A DNA stretch of 64,000 nucleotides from Ligula intestinalis (lineage: Eukaryota; Platyhelminthes; Cestoda; Diphyllobothriidea; Diphyllobothriidae), in the NCBI GenBank assembly GCA_036362985.1, contig JAYGXS010000004.1, positions 46,607,639 to 46,671,638 of the forward strand, in the 5' to 3' direction. The notes below the pieces were generated by a model. It searched no databases. It saw only the letters and a program-made list of their open reading frames with translations, and had not been told where the DNA came from. This document shows positions 1 through 10,760 of this stretch, one piece after another (position 1 is the first letter of the stretch; each line of letters begins with the position of its first letter). The position numbers and the translations under genes were made by a program.

Positions 1-990
1 AAGCAATACTTAAGATTCAAGTCAGCTGCGGCATGAAATGCCTGCGAGAGACAAAGATTGTAGTCTGCATTGGCATTAGATGGGCGATAAAAACAGCCAA
101 AAAGTAAGGAGTATTTGTTTTTTAGAACAACTCGTAGCCAGCAGCTCTCCTTCACCGCTGTGAATTGTGGACAGTCCGACGGGAGAAATGCAAGTGGCTG
201 CTTTATATAGATGCAGCTTCCTTCGCCACGGCCATTGTTTCGATCGTTCCGAACGCATGAATAGCCTAGAACAGAGAGTTCTGAGTCAGCTACAGAGGCC
301 GATGCCCATGTCTCAGTTACCATAACAATGTCTGGGCGGTTGACGAAAACCATAGTCTGGAGCAGAGGCATTTTATAAATCAGTGATCTGGCATTTAAAA
401 CGACCAATTTAAGAGGGCATGTCTGAGGTTTCGGTGGCGAGACAGCTAGGCCGTCACTGTTACCGGCTTCGACCAGAGCGATGTCCTTTTGACTTGAACT
501 ATTTGTCCCTCTCTTATTTTGAGATTTGTCTCGCCATTGGTTCTCCGTTTCTCCAGCTCTATTATTAGCTATCTCATCTTTCTCCGCTCTTTCAACTCGT
601 AATCCGGCTGAAAAAAAACTTGCGAATGCAGACTCCGTAAGGATGGTTTGCGCTCTAGCAAGAGTTTTGCCTGTGCTTCAGTTTCTAAAATAACTTTTAG
701 AGGTCGTGGCCGAGAAATTGATTCTGGAGCTGTTGGAGCCTTCCCTATTCAAAATGCCTTAAGAATGCGGAACGACTCGCCTGGTTTTAGCAACGGTTTG
801 GCGTAGACTCGCAAAAGACCCACGTCATGGTCAATTAGTTTCTCTAAAAGCCATCCAAGTAAAGAACTAATATCGCAAATTGGAACATACGGTCTTCGCA
901 TTGTATCGTCAATTGTCAAAACGATGTAACTGTGAGGGTCGCCAGGGACTTTACGTGCAGATTTTTTGTATAAAGTCTTGGTCACATGTA
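1..990 (-). mobile_element. LINE-D: CR1-like retrotransposon fragment, ORF1 end plus start of endonuclease
   Basis: Read on the minus strand, about 985-600 encodes the end of an ORF1-like protein. It contains the segment SRPRPLKVILE, which is also found in the other LINEs of this window. The same strand from about 430 to 1 encodes the start of an apurinic-type endonuclease with VMVTETWAS (the catalytic Glu of the TETW motif is kept), then CFYRPSN. The segment at 590-720 is similar at DNA level to 39620-39720 in LINE-C, so the two are related families. The element runs off the left edge, so its RT is not visible. Small stops and frameshifts between the blocks mean it is not intact. Seen: motifs and homology to LINE-C. 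Inferred: CR1-like family membership. Confidence 0.75.
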
Positions 991-1139
991 GGAGGTAACA
1001 GGCTGTATTATGCGATTTGGTGTTAACTAGTCAACTGACCTATTCTACTTGCGTATGCGTCAATATAAATATTCAACAAAGGGCGCTTAGTGATTCTATT
1101 AGTGTTCAGAATTCTGCGTATTGGCTCTCAGTATAAAAT

Positions 1140-1640
1140 TGCAACCACCAATAATGTTGCAAAAATTCTCATCAGAGAATTCAGAAGAGAACATAGCGAG
1201 CATAGGTATACTTTCGATAAGTTCTCTAAGGCCAATACCTTTATATTGGAATAAGGGGCATATTAAAACGTGTTCGTCTGTTCATACAAGTGAGTCGTTG
1301 GAATGGGGGAGTGGTCAATAAGATATGGTAGGTTATGGCTGGTTATGAGGAAAGGATTTGGTAGAGCAGTCAAGGGAAGGGAGGGAGACAAGCAAAGCGA
1401 GGATGAGTGCATGCCGCTGGGTTACGGTTGGCCCCGCCAGCTGCGGAGCTCGTAGCAGGTTTTCTTCTGCACAAAATGCTGGCTTTATCAACCTGATAGC
1501 GGTCGCTTCTGCTGTTGCTAGCAGGCGCTGACCCAGGGATTTTGGATAATTGGGTGGGACCTTGTAGAATGTGTTCCATTCATCAAACAGTCTCATCAAA
1601 AATAGAAAAGAAGATAATTTTTTTTATTAAAGTGGCTTGT
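1140..1640 (-). mobile_element. PLE-A: 3' end of a Penelope-like element
   Basis: The minus-strand peptide at 1599-1333 includes YKVPPNYPKSLGQRLLATAE. This matches the segment just after the GIY-YIG domain in the better preserved PLE-B copy (YKIPPNYSNSVRQCLLATAG). The 3' untranslated part at 1150-1240 is related to 6420-6480 and 9710-9770. Only the tail survives: there is no RT and no complete endonuclease domain. A hammerhead-like core lies near 1198-1239 (see findings). Confidence 0.7.
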
Positions 1641-2555
1641 GTTGATGTTCGCTGCAACTCATTAGGGTGTGGGATACGATGTGGTCCAGCCAGATAATAG
1701 GCGATAGAACTTATCCCAACATTTATAAGATAGTTGAATAGAATAAGGCATGGAAAGCCATAGTGTCAGGGAGAGTTTACTAAGGTAGGAACAAGCGTAG
1801 TATGTAAGAAATAGGAAAGTGACTTCCAGACGAATGCATGCCAGCCATGAATGAGCCGGAGTCCAGAGAGTCTGCAACTGAAAAGTGAGTCGTCGGCTCT
1901 GGAAGTGACTGAGCGAAAACATCTCACCTGCATCTCGAGCACTGGTCTTGCCTTGAGAATTGATTGGCTAGTGAGGCTAGACCACCTTGAGAAAGCTAGA
2001 CAGGAGTGACCTTGAACGGAGGCCTTGACTATGGTGTCTTGCGGACGCGTGGTGGTCACGCCAGACGACCTAGTCCGCGCGGCGTCAGAGGAAAGCATGA
2101 CTAAGAAAGGGGGTCGCTATAAGGGAATGAGCGTGGGGCATTAAGTATTTTAATAGATTGGGGTGAGTGATCATGTCCTGGAAGGCGATTTCTGCCACAC
2201 AACATCTAATGGGGTTTTCTTTTAAATAAAAATGTTACCGACCGTCACCAGCTCGCTAGCGGTTCCAAATTCAGCCTACTCATTCATTGAAAAAATAAGG
2301 CAAAGGTGTGATGTGCAACCAAACTGGGGAAAATACACATATCCATGCATATATCTATCTTGGGATGCCTATCTTCAAATTCAAACGAGCATATGACTAT
2401 TTACTTATTCAGTAAAAGTAGGACTATTTACCTTCAGTTCTCCTGTTTAGATGGATTAAGGCGGCTACCATCTGGACGACTATTCGCTTTCAACTGAAGC
2501 CCCGTTACTTCAGGATTAATTTTCACTCTATTCACGGTTCGTAAGCATTACCAAC
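1641..2555. other. No gene recognised
   Basis: A 110-codon minus-strand open frame at 2098-1766 has no recognisable domain and looks like chance or an old repeat. No splice-supported exon or repeat unit was seen. Confidence 0.4.
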
Positions 2556-3090
2556 ACTGGGTTTTGACTGCGACGTTGCTTGACGTTACTTGGGACATAG
2601 AATGACCGCTAAAGTGTTAGCTTCACTCAGGAGGCTGCTTTAAGTTGAATCCCCTGTTAGCGATACCTTGAACATAAAGTTCATGACTCGTTTGCGCGGT
2701 TTCCTAGCTAAGTCCCTTCATACAAAAGCTAACTTAAAAAACCCAATTGCGCTCACACGCTGGAATCTTAAGTAGACTGCGAAAGTTTTATCCGCTATCT
2801 AAGGGATTAGTGGAAAATATGCTTCATAGGTTTAGTCTGCTACGTCGCATGCCTGTATTTGACACCTGGGATCACCGCCGCTGCATTGGCTTCACCCAGG
2901 AGATTACTTTAGGTTGAATGGCGCGTCGACGATACGCTTTGACGATCGGTTCCTCAGTCGGTAGCTCGAGTTCCTTGTCAAGTCCCTCCATATAACACTT
3001 TACTAAGAGCCAATTCATTGTACATTAACACGAGAATCCCTAGTACGCGACAAAGTATATATCCGCATTTGAAGAGATAATTGAGTCGGC
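2556..3090. repeat. Two diverged head-to-tail copies of a ~269-bp unit
   Basis: A block around 2622 (TTCACTCAGGAGGCTGCTTT) recurs at 2891 (TTCACCCAGGAGATTACTTT). The matching continues through the surrounding 200 bases, for example AAGTCCCTTCATA against AAGTCCCTCCATA, and GAATCTTAAGTA against GAATCCCTAGTA. The offset is constant at about 269 bases, so this is an old tandem duplication or two adjacent copies of one repeat. No coding potential is seen. Confidence 0.65.
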
Positions 3091-3240
3091 AAGCCAAGAA
3101 AACTTAGTTGACAGTGACTAAGCCAATTATAGTGTTTCCACATGGTAGCTAATCGAGCGATAACTTTCGCTTACCGTACGTATCCCAGGTATAACTTTAT
3201 TCTACAGTTGACAGCCCACAGCTTGCGGTCGTCTTCATTT

Positions 3241-3305
<65 letters not shown>

Positions 3306-3490
3306 TAATAATAATAATAATAATTCAATTTTATATTTTAGGCCCGAAGGGCCTCGTCATTGCAAACTTAGTGCTGTGGAAAAATAAAAACAACGTTCAG
3401 TCTCCCTTCAAAGTTACCCTACAGCAGCTGATTCGTTCATAGAGGAAGCCCCGATTGATGATTCTGAGATGCATCGGGCTTCCTTATCCG
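3241..3490 (-). mobile_element. 3' tail of a LINE-B copy with (TAA)n microsatellite
   Basis: On the plus strand a long TAA run (about 3241-3326) is followed by AGGCCCGAAGGGCC and ACTTAGTGCT. On the minus strand this reads as a LINE 3' untranslated region ending in (TTA)n. The same arrangement occurs at 26284 (minus strand) and at the 3' end of the near full-length LINE-B at 35143-35156 (plus strand). A hairpin with arms at 3444-3455 and 3473-3483 sits about 120 bases inside the tail. Confidence 0.7.
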
Positions 3491-6104
3491 GCCATCGACC
3501 GACCGCAAACATTCAGGCGCCAATCAACTACTTTAATTTGAGTCGTTAATATGTCCAACAAAAAATATTTGGTACTTTGCTAAGCAAATTCCACCGGAGA
3601 GATCTGAAACATAAAGAAACGTTCAAAGTGTCCAGTTGAAGCACAAGATCAACAGGGCATTGAAGAATGACAACACACGGAAAGGCTACCTGCATGCCAA
3701 GTACAGGTAACTCCTCCTTCAAAGCATAAGTCATGCACTATAAATTCATACCCTGGCCGCGTTTTTTTGAATTAACAGGACAAACTGGAATTTTCAACAA
3801 ATTCAGTGGTCGCCCGAGATAATATTATATACTTGGCTTAAGCGTCTTCTGAGCTTTCCCCATAAAACATAGTCTGCCTAACCATTTTCACACTGATCCT
3901 GTAAATGGATTGCAGACCTTTCGTCTTGAGCATGTTTCATTTCGATTGTGATTTGACGAACTGGAATGATTTTCTTATAATAGCAAGCACTAGGCCGTTT
4001 AGAATATTTTTAATGGAGCGATTACGACAGCTTTTATTGGAGCTACCTTACCTTGACGCTCTGGGGATAGGCTCCACGAACGTAGGATTGGAGTATCATT
4101 AACTAATAATGGACATTTATCGACCTTTCATCGTTTCTGGTCTTTTTCGATAACCCTGTTCGAGAGTTAATTCAGGGAAACGAACGTTCACTCTGTCTCC
4201 TGCTCTATACTCGAATATTAGTATGCTCTGCGAACTATGTTGTACCTAACTCATAATTGAACTGCATGATGTGAAGCATTGCAGCCAACCAACCAGTCAG
4301 AACCGTTTTGGTTTCCACTGCCTATGAAAAGGCTGATTTTTAATGTAAATGATTAAGTGAACGGCTCGCTTGAAAGTTCAAAACAAGGAAATACAGGCGA
4401 CTTTTGGATTCCGGTGTACGTAAAGAGGAATGATAGGCTGAATTATTCTGTCTGAATAGCTAGTATTTACGGTCATAATGCCGTCACCTTCACATTTCCA
4501 AAACAAATACTGAGGCTTGATCAGTATGAAATGTACATTGCATCTATTGTAGGGTGTGGAGTCTCAGGTTTTTATTACTATAACATGCCTACTTGTTTCA
4601 TTTACGTAGGCATGTTATATTAGGATTGTGGTTGCAGTTAAACCCGCGCAAATTGTCAGGGTTAGGAAAAGCCTTGAAGTTAGGGGTAGGTTGAAAAGTA
4701 AAGGTTATGGTAAGGGCCGGGATTTGTGCTAGGGTTAACATCGCCTGCCGCGTACCGTCTTACCCAATTTGACCTTCTTTCATCATTCCCCTTGTATGAG
4801 CTATTTGCCGTCTGTTTACGCACTCTTAATTCGCGTCTTTCTAATCACGTGGTTTGTTTCAGCACCTCACTGGAACGACGAAAAGAACATGCGGCACAAG
4901 TGCGAGTTTATTTTATTTACTTTTCTGCTGATACAGTTACCTACTGCGTCTACCTGCCGTGCTTATAATCATAACATTATCAACCTTTCCCTATTACAGC
5001 AGTTTCTGTGCTCTGTTTTCTCAGTGGACTAGCATAAGCCCTCCTGACACACGCATAATGAACAGTCACTGCACAATCAATGTCATTGTTTGAGCCCACT
5101 TTTTAATTTTTTATTCGGCTGACCATTGTGGTTTATATGTACTGTACATCTCAGAATTCGATTAGAGTCACAAAGTTGGTATGTCTATCTGAACTAAAAT
5201 ACGCTCCTCTTAGCGTAATAACCACGCATCACGCACAGGCTTTCAACACACTGTCAACATCAAGTAAATTTCGTTTAATTCACCTTGCCTCTACGGCTGC
5301 TACTAGCTAAAAAAACGCAGGTATGTGTTTCATCCATAGTGTGCCACTGCATGACGCATTTCGTCACATTGTTCAGTCCGAAACTACCGTGAATATTCAT
5401 ACGCCTTTTGTTTTACAGATCTACCAGAGAGGTTGGCATTTCTTACAATGTTTAAAGGAACCAGTCTCATATAGATTTAAAATTGAAATTCGAAAATACA
5501 TTTCAATCGAAGTGCGTACTGCAAAGTTAATCATTGAGTCCAACATTTTCACTGTTTACCCGTCAACTCATTTTTCTCAATATATTTGTGCTAATCACAT
5601 CCTGCAAGAGACTGTTTCAGATTGCATTCAGGTTTTGAAAAAAAAACATCCTTTTCACTCATTTAAAGCTGACTTTGATTATACAGAGCCGTATTTAATA
5701 AAATATTAATTGAAATCACTAAAACGACCTGAATAACTGAGTGCCCCGGTAAGCTTCTAGATCTGATTGACACGCAATGCACACCACTCTCCCCAACCTA
5801 GCTCTCATAGATCAACGTGTAATTAATAGTCGAACAGCCCTCAAGTCACCGATGCCAGCCACAGGCAAAAAAAATGCACATTTCAACACAGTCAACATTT
5901 TCAGGAAAAGACATTCAACGGTTAATGTCTCACATTTATTTTGCAGAAAATGGCGTTTCCTTTCACTTGGGCACCGGAAGGAAGGGCATCATCCGGTTTA
6001 AAATAAATTATAGCTGTGCGAATTATTTTATGAAGCTGACATGGCTTTCCTCGCGGCCCAGTATCCACGTGCGCACTCAGGTCACTTCTGAGCAATGCCA
6101 CCGA
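3491..6104. other. No gene recognised; contains one strong hairpin
   Basis: Several open frames exist here (for example 128 codons at 5323-5709 on the plus strand), but none shows a recognisable domain, and the region lacks splice-supported continuity. A perfect inverted repeat lies at 4579-4619. Short GGTTAG-like words are scattered at 4655-4740 without forming an array. Confidence 0.4.
4579..4619. repeat. Perfect 14-bp inverted repeat with 13-nt loop
   Basis: Arms TATAACATGCCTAC (4579-4592) and GTAGGCATGTTATA (4606-4619) are exact reverse complements. This could be a transposon end remnant or an RNA hairpin. No flanking coding sequence explains it. Confidence 0.7.
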
Positions 6105-6410
6105 CAAAGCAGGGAACCCGTAGACTAGAGGTAATGTCTTGAACACAATGACCAAAGGTCCCGGGTTCAAATCTCGGGGGTGCCTGATGACTCCTTTCTG
6201 GGCCCCGCCGTCTGTGCACGGTCCATCCAGTGCTTTGGGCACACGTGCTTATCCGTCCAGCCGCAGGCAGCGCACTTCACTGTCAGCAGTCTGCACACCA
6301 TAACAGCGAAATTTTCGAGGGAAGGCTGCCAGTGGTTCAGCTGCTCTAGTTCTCTACTGTCACAGACTGAATTGTAAATCAGTTCTCAGTAAGTGTCGCC
6401 AGGAACTCCT
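6105..6410 (+). mobile_element. tRNA-derived SINE with a tRNA-Ser-like head
   Basis: The head resembles a type II tRNA. An A-box-like word TAGACTAGAGG lies at 6121-6131. An anticodon-type loop CTTGAAC with a 3-bp stem lies at 6135-6147, and the central TGA would be a serine anticodon. A variable-arm hairpin GACC-AAA-GGTC lies at 6150-6160. A T-arm with B box GGTTCAAATCT lies at 6164-6174. The body that follows (GCCTGATGACTCCTTTCT and onward) recurs at about 8330-8560 without the tRNA head. The acceptor stem is poor, so this is a pol III SINE and not a working tRNA gene. Confidence 0.7.
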
Positions 6411-7990
6411 TGCTAAGAATTCAGAAGAGTATTTGGCGCGAGCATACGTAAGCTTTCGAGAAATTCTCCACGGGAAGGGGGTAAAAGGTAAGATGCGGGC
6501 AATTATGCTCATCGTTACAGGCAGTTTAGTCATGGGAATAGGGGAGGGGGGTTTGGGGTTAATAGTATTCGGCTGGCTATGAAGACTTTTTGAACATGAA
6601 CAGGGGGGGAGAGGTTGGAAGGGAGAGAAAGCGCAGAAAGATGCAGGCAGTTATGTATTAGTTGGCCATGCCAAGCCCGGAGCTTGTAGGAGGTTCTTCT
6701 GCGCGCACAAAACCGGTTTCCTCTAACGTATCACGGTTGCTCCTGCTGTTGCTAGCAAACATTGACGGACGGAATTAGAGTAGTTTGGTGGGATCTTATA
6801 AATTACCTTGAAGAGTTCGTTGGTGTCCACACGAAGTCCGGAGTCAACACTGTGGGCAGGGATACTGCTGTTGATGCTTCTGACTTCACCTTTTCTCAGC
6901 CATGCCGGGAAGTGCTCCCGTATTCTTTTGGATAAGCGCCGACTCGTATGACCGATATAAACTGTTCCACAGGAGTAAATATATGAGCAGATGCACATAG
7001 AAGTGGTCTGAGTTGGCAGCCTATCCTTAACCTCGTCGTGTAAGACCGGTTTAGTTGAGAATAACACCCGAAATGTCACTGCTTGGAAGGTTCTTGATGC
7101 AGCTTGGTTGAGGTGTCTGCTTAGGCATTCGCTTGCCGTATCCCTTTGAACGGGAACTTTGAGGAATAACGGCTTCCTTTCCACAGTGGGTTTTGCTTCC
7201 CTCGCCGTTGCCCATGCCTAGTTCGGAGCTTGCAGGAGGTGCCTTTGCGCGTTCAAAACCAGTTTCCTCAACCGTATCGTGGTTGCTTTTGCTCTTGTTA
7301 GCGAATGCTGACCCACGGAATTAGAGTAGTTTGATGGGACCTTTAAAATTACCTCTCAGGCTTCGTTAGGGTGAACACGACGTCCGGAGTCAACCATATG
7401 AGCAGGTATGGCGCTATTGACGCTTCTGACTTCACCTTTTCTCAGCCATGCCGGGAGGAGCTCTTGAATTCTTTTGGATAAGTGCCGACTCGTGCGACCG
7501 ATATAACCTGCTCCATGGGAGCAAGCAAATGAGTAGATGACTTGGCAGCCTATCATTACCATCGCCGCGCAGGACCAGTTTGGTTGAGATTAAAAGCCGA
7601 AATGTCACTGCTAGGAAGGTTCTTGACACGGCTTGGTTGAGGCGTCTGTTTGAGAATTCTCTTGCCGCATTTCCTTGAAAGGGGACTTTGGGGAATAGCG
7701 TCATCTTTTCCACAGTGGGTGTGGAGGGTTTTGTTTCCCTCGCCATCATATTCTTTATGATGAATCTGTCCGGATATCCCTCTGCCAAGCAGGTTTTTCT
7801 GACTCTTTGCCTTAAGCAGCGGACTAAGTTACGCTTCGCTTGGATAGGCACAACATTATTAAAGTTTGTATACTAGCCGGACAGGGTTTTCTTTCGCTAA
7901 ACGCTCCTTTGGACGCTCCCCTCAGGTCTTCGACTTTGGAGGACATCCAAGAAGGGAAGCTAACCTGTCGTTTCCACCTCCAACTTTAAC
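6411..7990 (-). mobile_element. PLE-B: Penelope-like element 3' part with a tandem-duplicated GIY-YIG region
   Basis: Two minus-strand open frames (7184-6723 and 7851-7432) encode the end of a PLE protein. A linker contains CLAEGYPDRFIIKNM. A segment RLNQAVSRTFLAVTFRLLIS follows. Then comes a GIY-YIG endonuclease domain: CGTVYIGHTSRRLSKRIREH in the first copy and AGYIGRTSRHLSKRIQ in the second. The DNA at 6662-7204 is repeated at roughly 7205-7745 in the same orientation and is clearly diverged, so the endonuclease region is present twice head to tail. No RT domain remains. The 3' region at 6420-6480 is shared with PLE-A and PLE-C. All frames are broken. Confidence 0.8.
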
Positions 7991-8329
7991 CTAATGGAGG
8001 GATGTGCTTAATTGACAGTATTCAGAAGCACATTTACATCAGTTTCAAAGGTTGTTACCCATTAAGTCTACGGTCTATGTGAAGGTCTTGCACTGTTTTA
8101 CCCGGGGACAGCGCCACACACCTGTTTTGTTGGCGTGCCATTGGTGGCTCCCACTGCAGTCACCGTAGTTTAAGGCACCCGGCAGCCACAAACGCTGGCG
8201 GACCTTGTCGCAGGTGTTTACGAAATCTAAGGTAGCCGTCGTCCCACGCCCGCTGCCGCTGTCATTCACAGTGGGTCGCGTCGAGCCGCAGAATTTATCG
8301 GCCACCGACCTTGTGTGTGTCCTCGACCG

Positions 8330-8560
8330 GAGCCTGATGACTCCTTTCTAGGCCCCGCCGTCTGCACGCAGTCCATCCAGTGCTTTGGTAGAAAAAGCGA
8401 CAGGGCACGCGCATTTCACCGCTAGACCGTCAGCAGCCCGCACACCATAACAGCGACACTGTCGAGGGAAGGCTGGTCCAATTGTGTACTTTCACCGACC
8501 GAAGTGTAAATCAGTTCTCAGTGAATGTCAACAGGAACCTTCTGTTAAGAATTTAAAAAC
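8330..8560 (+). mobile_element. SINE body, second copy without tRNA head
   Basis: GCCTGATGACTCCTTTCT at 8332 and the following about 230 bases match the SINE body at 6182-6410, including ACACCATAACAGCGA, GTAAATCAGTTCTCAGT and AGGAAC. The match ends near 8560. The tRNA-like head is absent, so this is a 5'-truncated or recombined copy. Confidence 0.65.
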
Positions 8561-9689
8561 CCTTACAGCAAGGCTTCTTCTGAAATTGAAGAAATTTTAT
8601 GTGAAAACGGATGGCTCCCACTTGCGCTGACCAAATCGTATTAGACGCGAGTGAAGAATGGAAGACATAAGAAAATTTGGCGGTGGAGAAGGGAACAGGC
8701 TACCGGAGACAAAAGTGCTGCGTACTTAAAAGTTCGATTTTATAAAAAAAAATAAGCCGGGTGGTTAAACTTTGCTTTCAAGGGGCCATTAAGACAAGAA
8801 AGTGGAAAAGGGAGGGGATAAATGAAGCTATGCGAATTTTTAAGTGGTAAAACGTAAAACTATGCACATCTTTTGGATCTTCCACTCAGTTAGCGATGTA
8901 CCTTATTTTGCGCCTATGCTATCCTCATCGGGGTATCCGTGCCTCTCTCGAAAGTGTCACTAAAAACCCTCAAAGATTTTTAGGCCTAAAGTTGTTAGCA
9001 ATTTTGCCTCTCACCCAGATAGAAGAGAGTTGACAGCTACCACAAAGACGCAGCGGCCAAAAATAAAAGCGAATCCTAGCGTGTACTTCAGTGTCTTCAA
9101 TAATGGCTGCTTCGAGTTTTCCAGGAGAGTACTCAAGAGGTCCGATTCGTCCGCCACCTTCACTCGGAATTCTCAGTAGCCTATGATTGTATCCGCAGAC
9201 TGACCACTGGTCGTCATCGAAAGAGGTCAATCAGCCACTCACTCGAGTATGTCACAAATGTCCACAGCAGCCACTATTTAACCCACAAGGTATAATCGAG
9301 ATTGAGTCTGCATACTGTTTGGTAGATAATGACGCGGTATTTAGACAGGTAACGAGAAGGGTCCCCGGGGTAAATCTGTTCGGTGCAACTGGAGCTTATC
9401 CCAAGAGCGACGTTCGTGTATGAACGAGAAAGTTGTAATAAGGATAACCTGGTCTATAGAAGATCGCAAATGTTCAATCAACGTTAGAAGACTAACGGAT
9501 ATCTAGGAGATCACTCTTATCTCTATGACCGCCGGAAAGTGTACGATCTAAAGTTCTGAATATCGATGGGAAAGGAATATGTACCTTACTGCACAAATTC
9601 CACCCCAAAACGCCATTATCTCCCAGAACCCTTAGTGACTACCCCGCGTGCTTTAGCCTTAAACGGAATTAAAAAACTGTTTTGAAGCT
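8561..9689. other. No gene recognised
   Basis: Short open frames on both strands overlap each other without a recognisable domain. No repeat unit was identified. Confidence 0.35.
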
Positions 9690-10760
9690 GCGAAAAGTCC
9701 CACCAAAGTATTCAGAAAACCTATTGGTGAGCGTTCGCGTGCCTTCGATAAATTCTCATCGGGCCAGTACATTTTCACGGGAATGGGGAGTATGCGATCA
9801 ATAATGTTCGGACTTTCATGCAAGTAGAATCACGGAAATGGGGGAGGGGAAAAAAGACTGCCGGTTCGACAGTAATGAGGGTTCGGTAGAGCCATTGCAG
9901 AGGGGGACGGGAGGAGAGAGAGGGCACAGAAGAATACACGCAACTAAGTGACCGTTGGCTATGACAGGCAAGAAGATTGCAGGGGTTTCTTTTGTGCAAA
10001 CAAGACCGGATTCCTAAACCTTATAAAGATCGTTTCTGCTGTTGATAGAAGACGCCGACCCAAGGGTAGTTTGATGGTACCTTATAAATCACCCGGAAGG
10101 CTTCGTTGGGGGTACAAACAATACCGAAAATCATAAATATACGCCAGAATAGCGCTCTTTGTGCCCCCTAGCTTTGTCTTTTCCCGGTCATGCCAGGAGG
10201 TATTCTTTTGAATATGTGCCGGCTCCAACCGGCTCCACAAGAGCAAGTAAATGGGTAGATGCATATGAGCATGGTCTAAGCTGGCAACCTATCCTTCCCT
10301 TCTCCGTGCGAACTCTGATTTTTTGAGAATAATACCCAAATTCTCGCTGCTGGGAAGGTTCGTCACACGGCTTGGCTGAGGAATCTTATCGGGAGTTCAC
10401 TTGCCACATCTCTTTGAAAGGGAGATTTGAGAAAAATTTTATTCTATTTCACAGTAAGTGTAGTTGGTTTTATTGGTTTCGCCACAATATTCTTTGTAAT
10501 TACTCTCTCAGGATACCCGTTTTCACGAAGCAGGTCCTGCATTTTCGTTAACTCTTCCTCAATACTGTCTGATTTTTCCAGTCACTTACGCTCAGCAACG
10601 GCATAGACTGCCTATATTGTCCAGACCAGGTTTTCTTTCAGTGAACGCCCATTAGGACGCTACAGTCAGTTCTTCGGCTTACGAAGTCATCTAAGAAAGG
10701 AAGCGAACCTGCCGTGCACACCTCAAATTGGACTTAATAGACGAATGTGCTTGATAAAAA
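9690..10760 (-). mobile_element. PLE-C: degenerate 3' part of a Penelope-like element
   Basis: The DNA follows PLE-B along its length. The 3' region at 9710-9850 matches 6425-6560. The block at 10040-10110 matches the segment after the GIY-YIG domain. 10190-10270 corresponds to the endonuclease, 10330-10560 to the linker, and 10700-10740 to 7965-8000. Reading frames are heavily broken. A hammerhead-like core is best preserved here (9721-9769, minus strand). Confidence 0.65.

Noticed and set aside
3142..3387. Open frame with a poly-Asn run
   Set aside because: It is a translation of the TAA microsatellite in a LINE 3' tail.
4655..4740. Interstitial telomere-like GGTTAG words
   Set aside because: The words are irregularly spaced and do not form an array.
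5323..5709. 128-codon plus-strand open frame
   Set aside because: No recognisable domain, no supporting splice structure, AT-rich and near chance expectation for a region this long.
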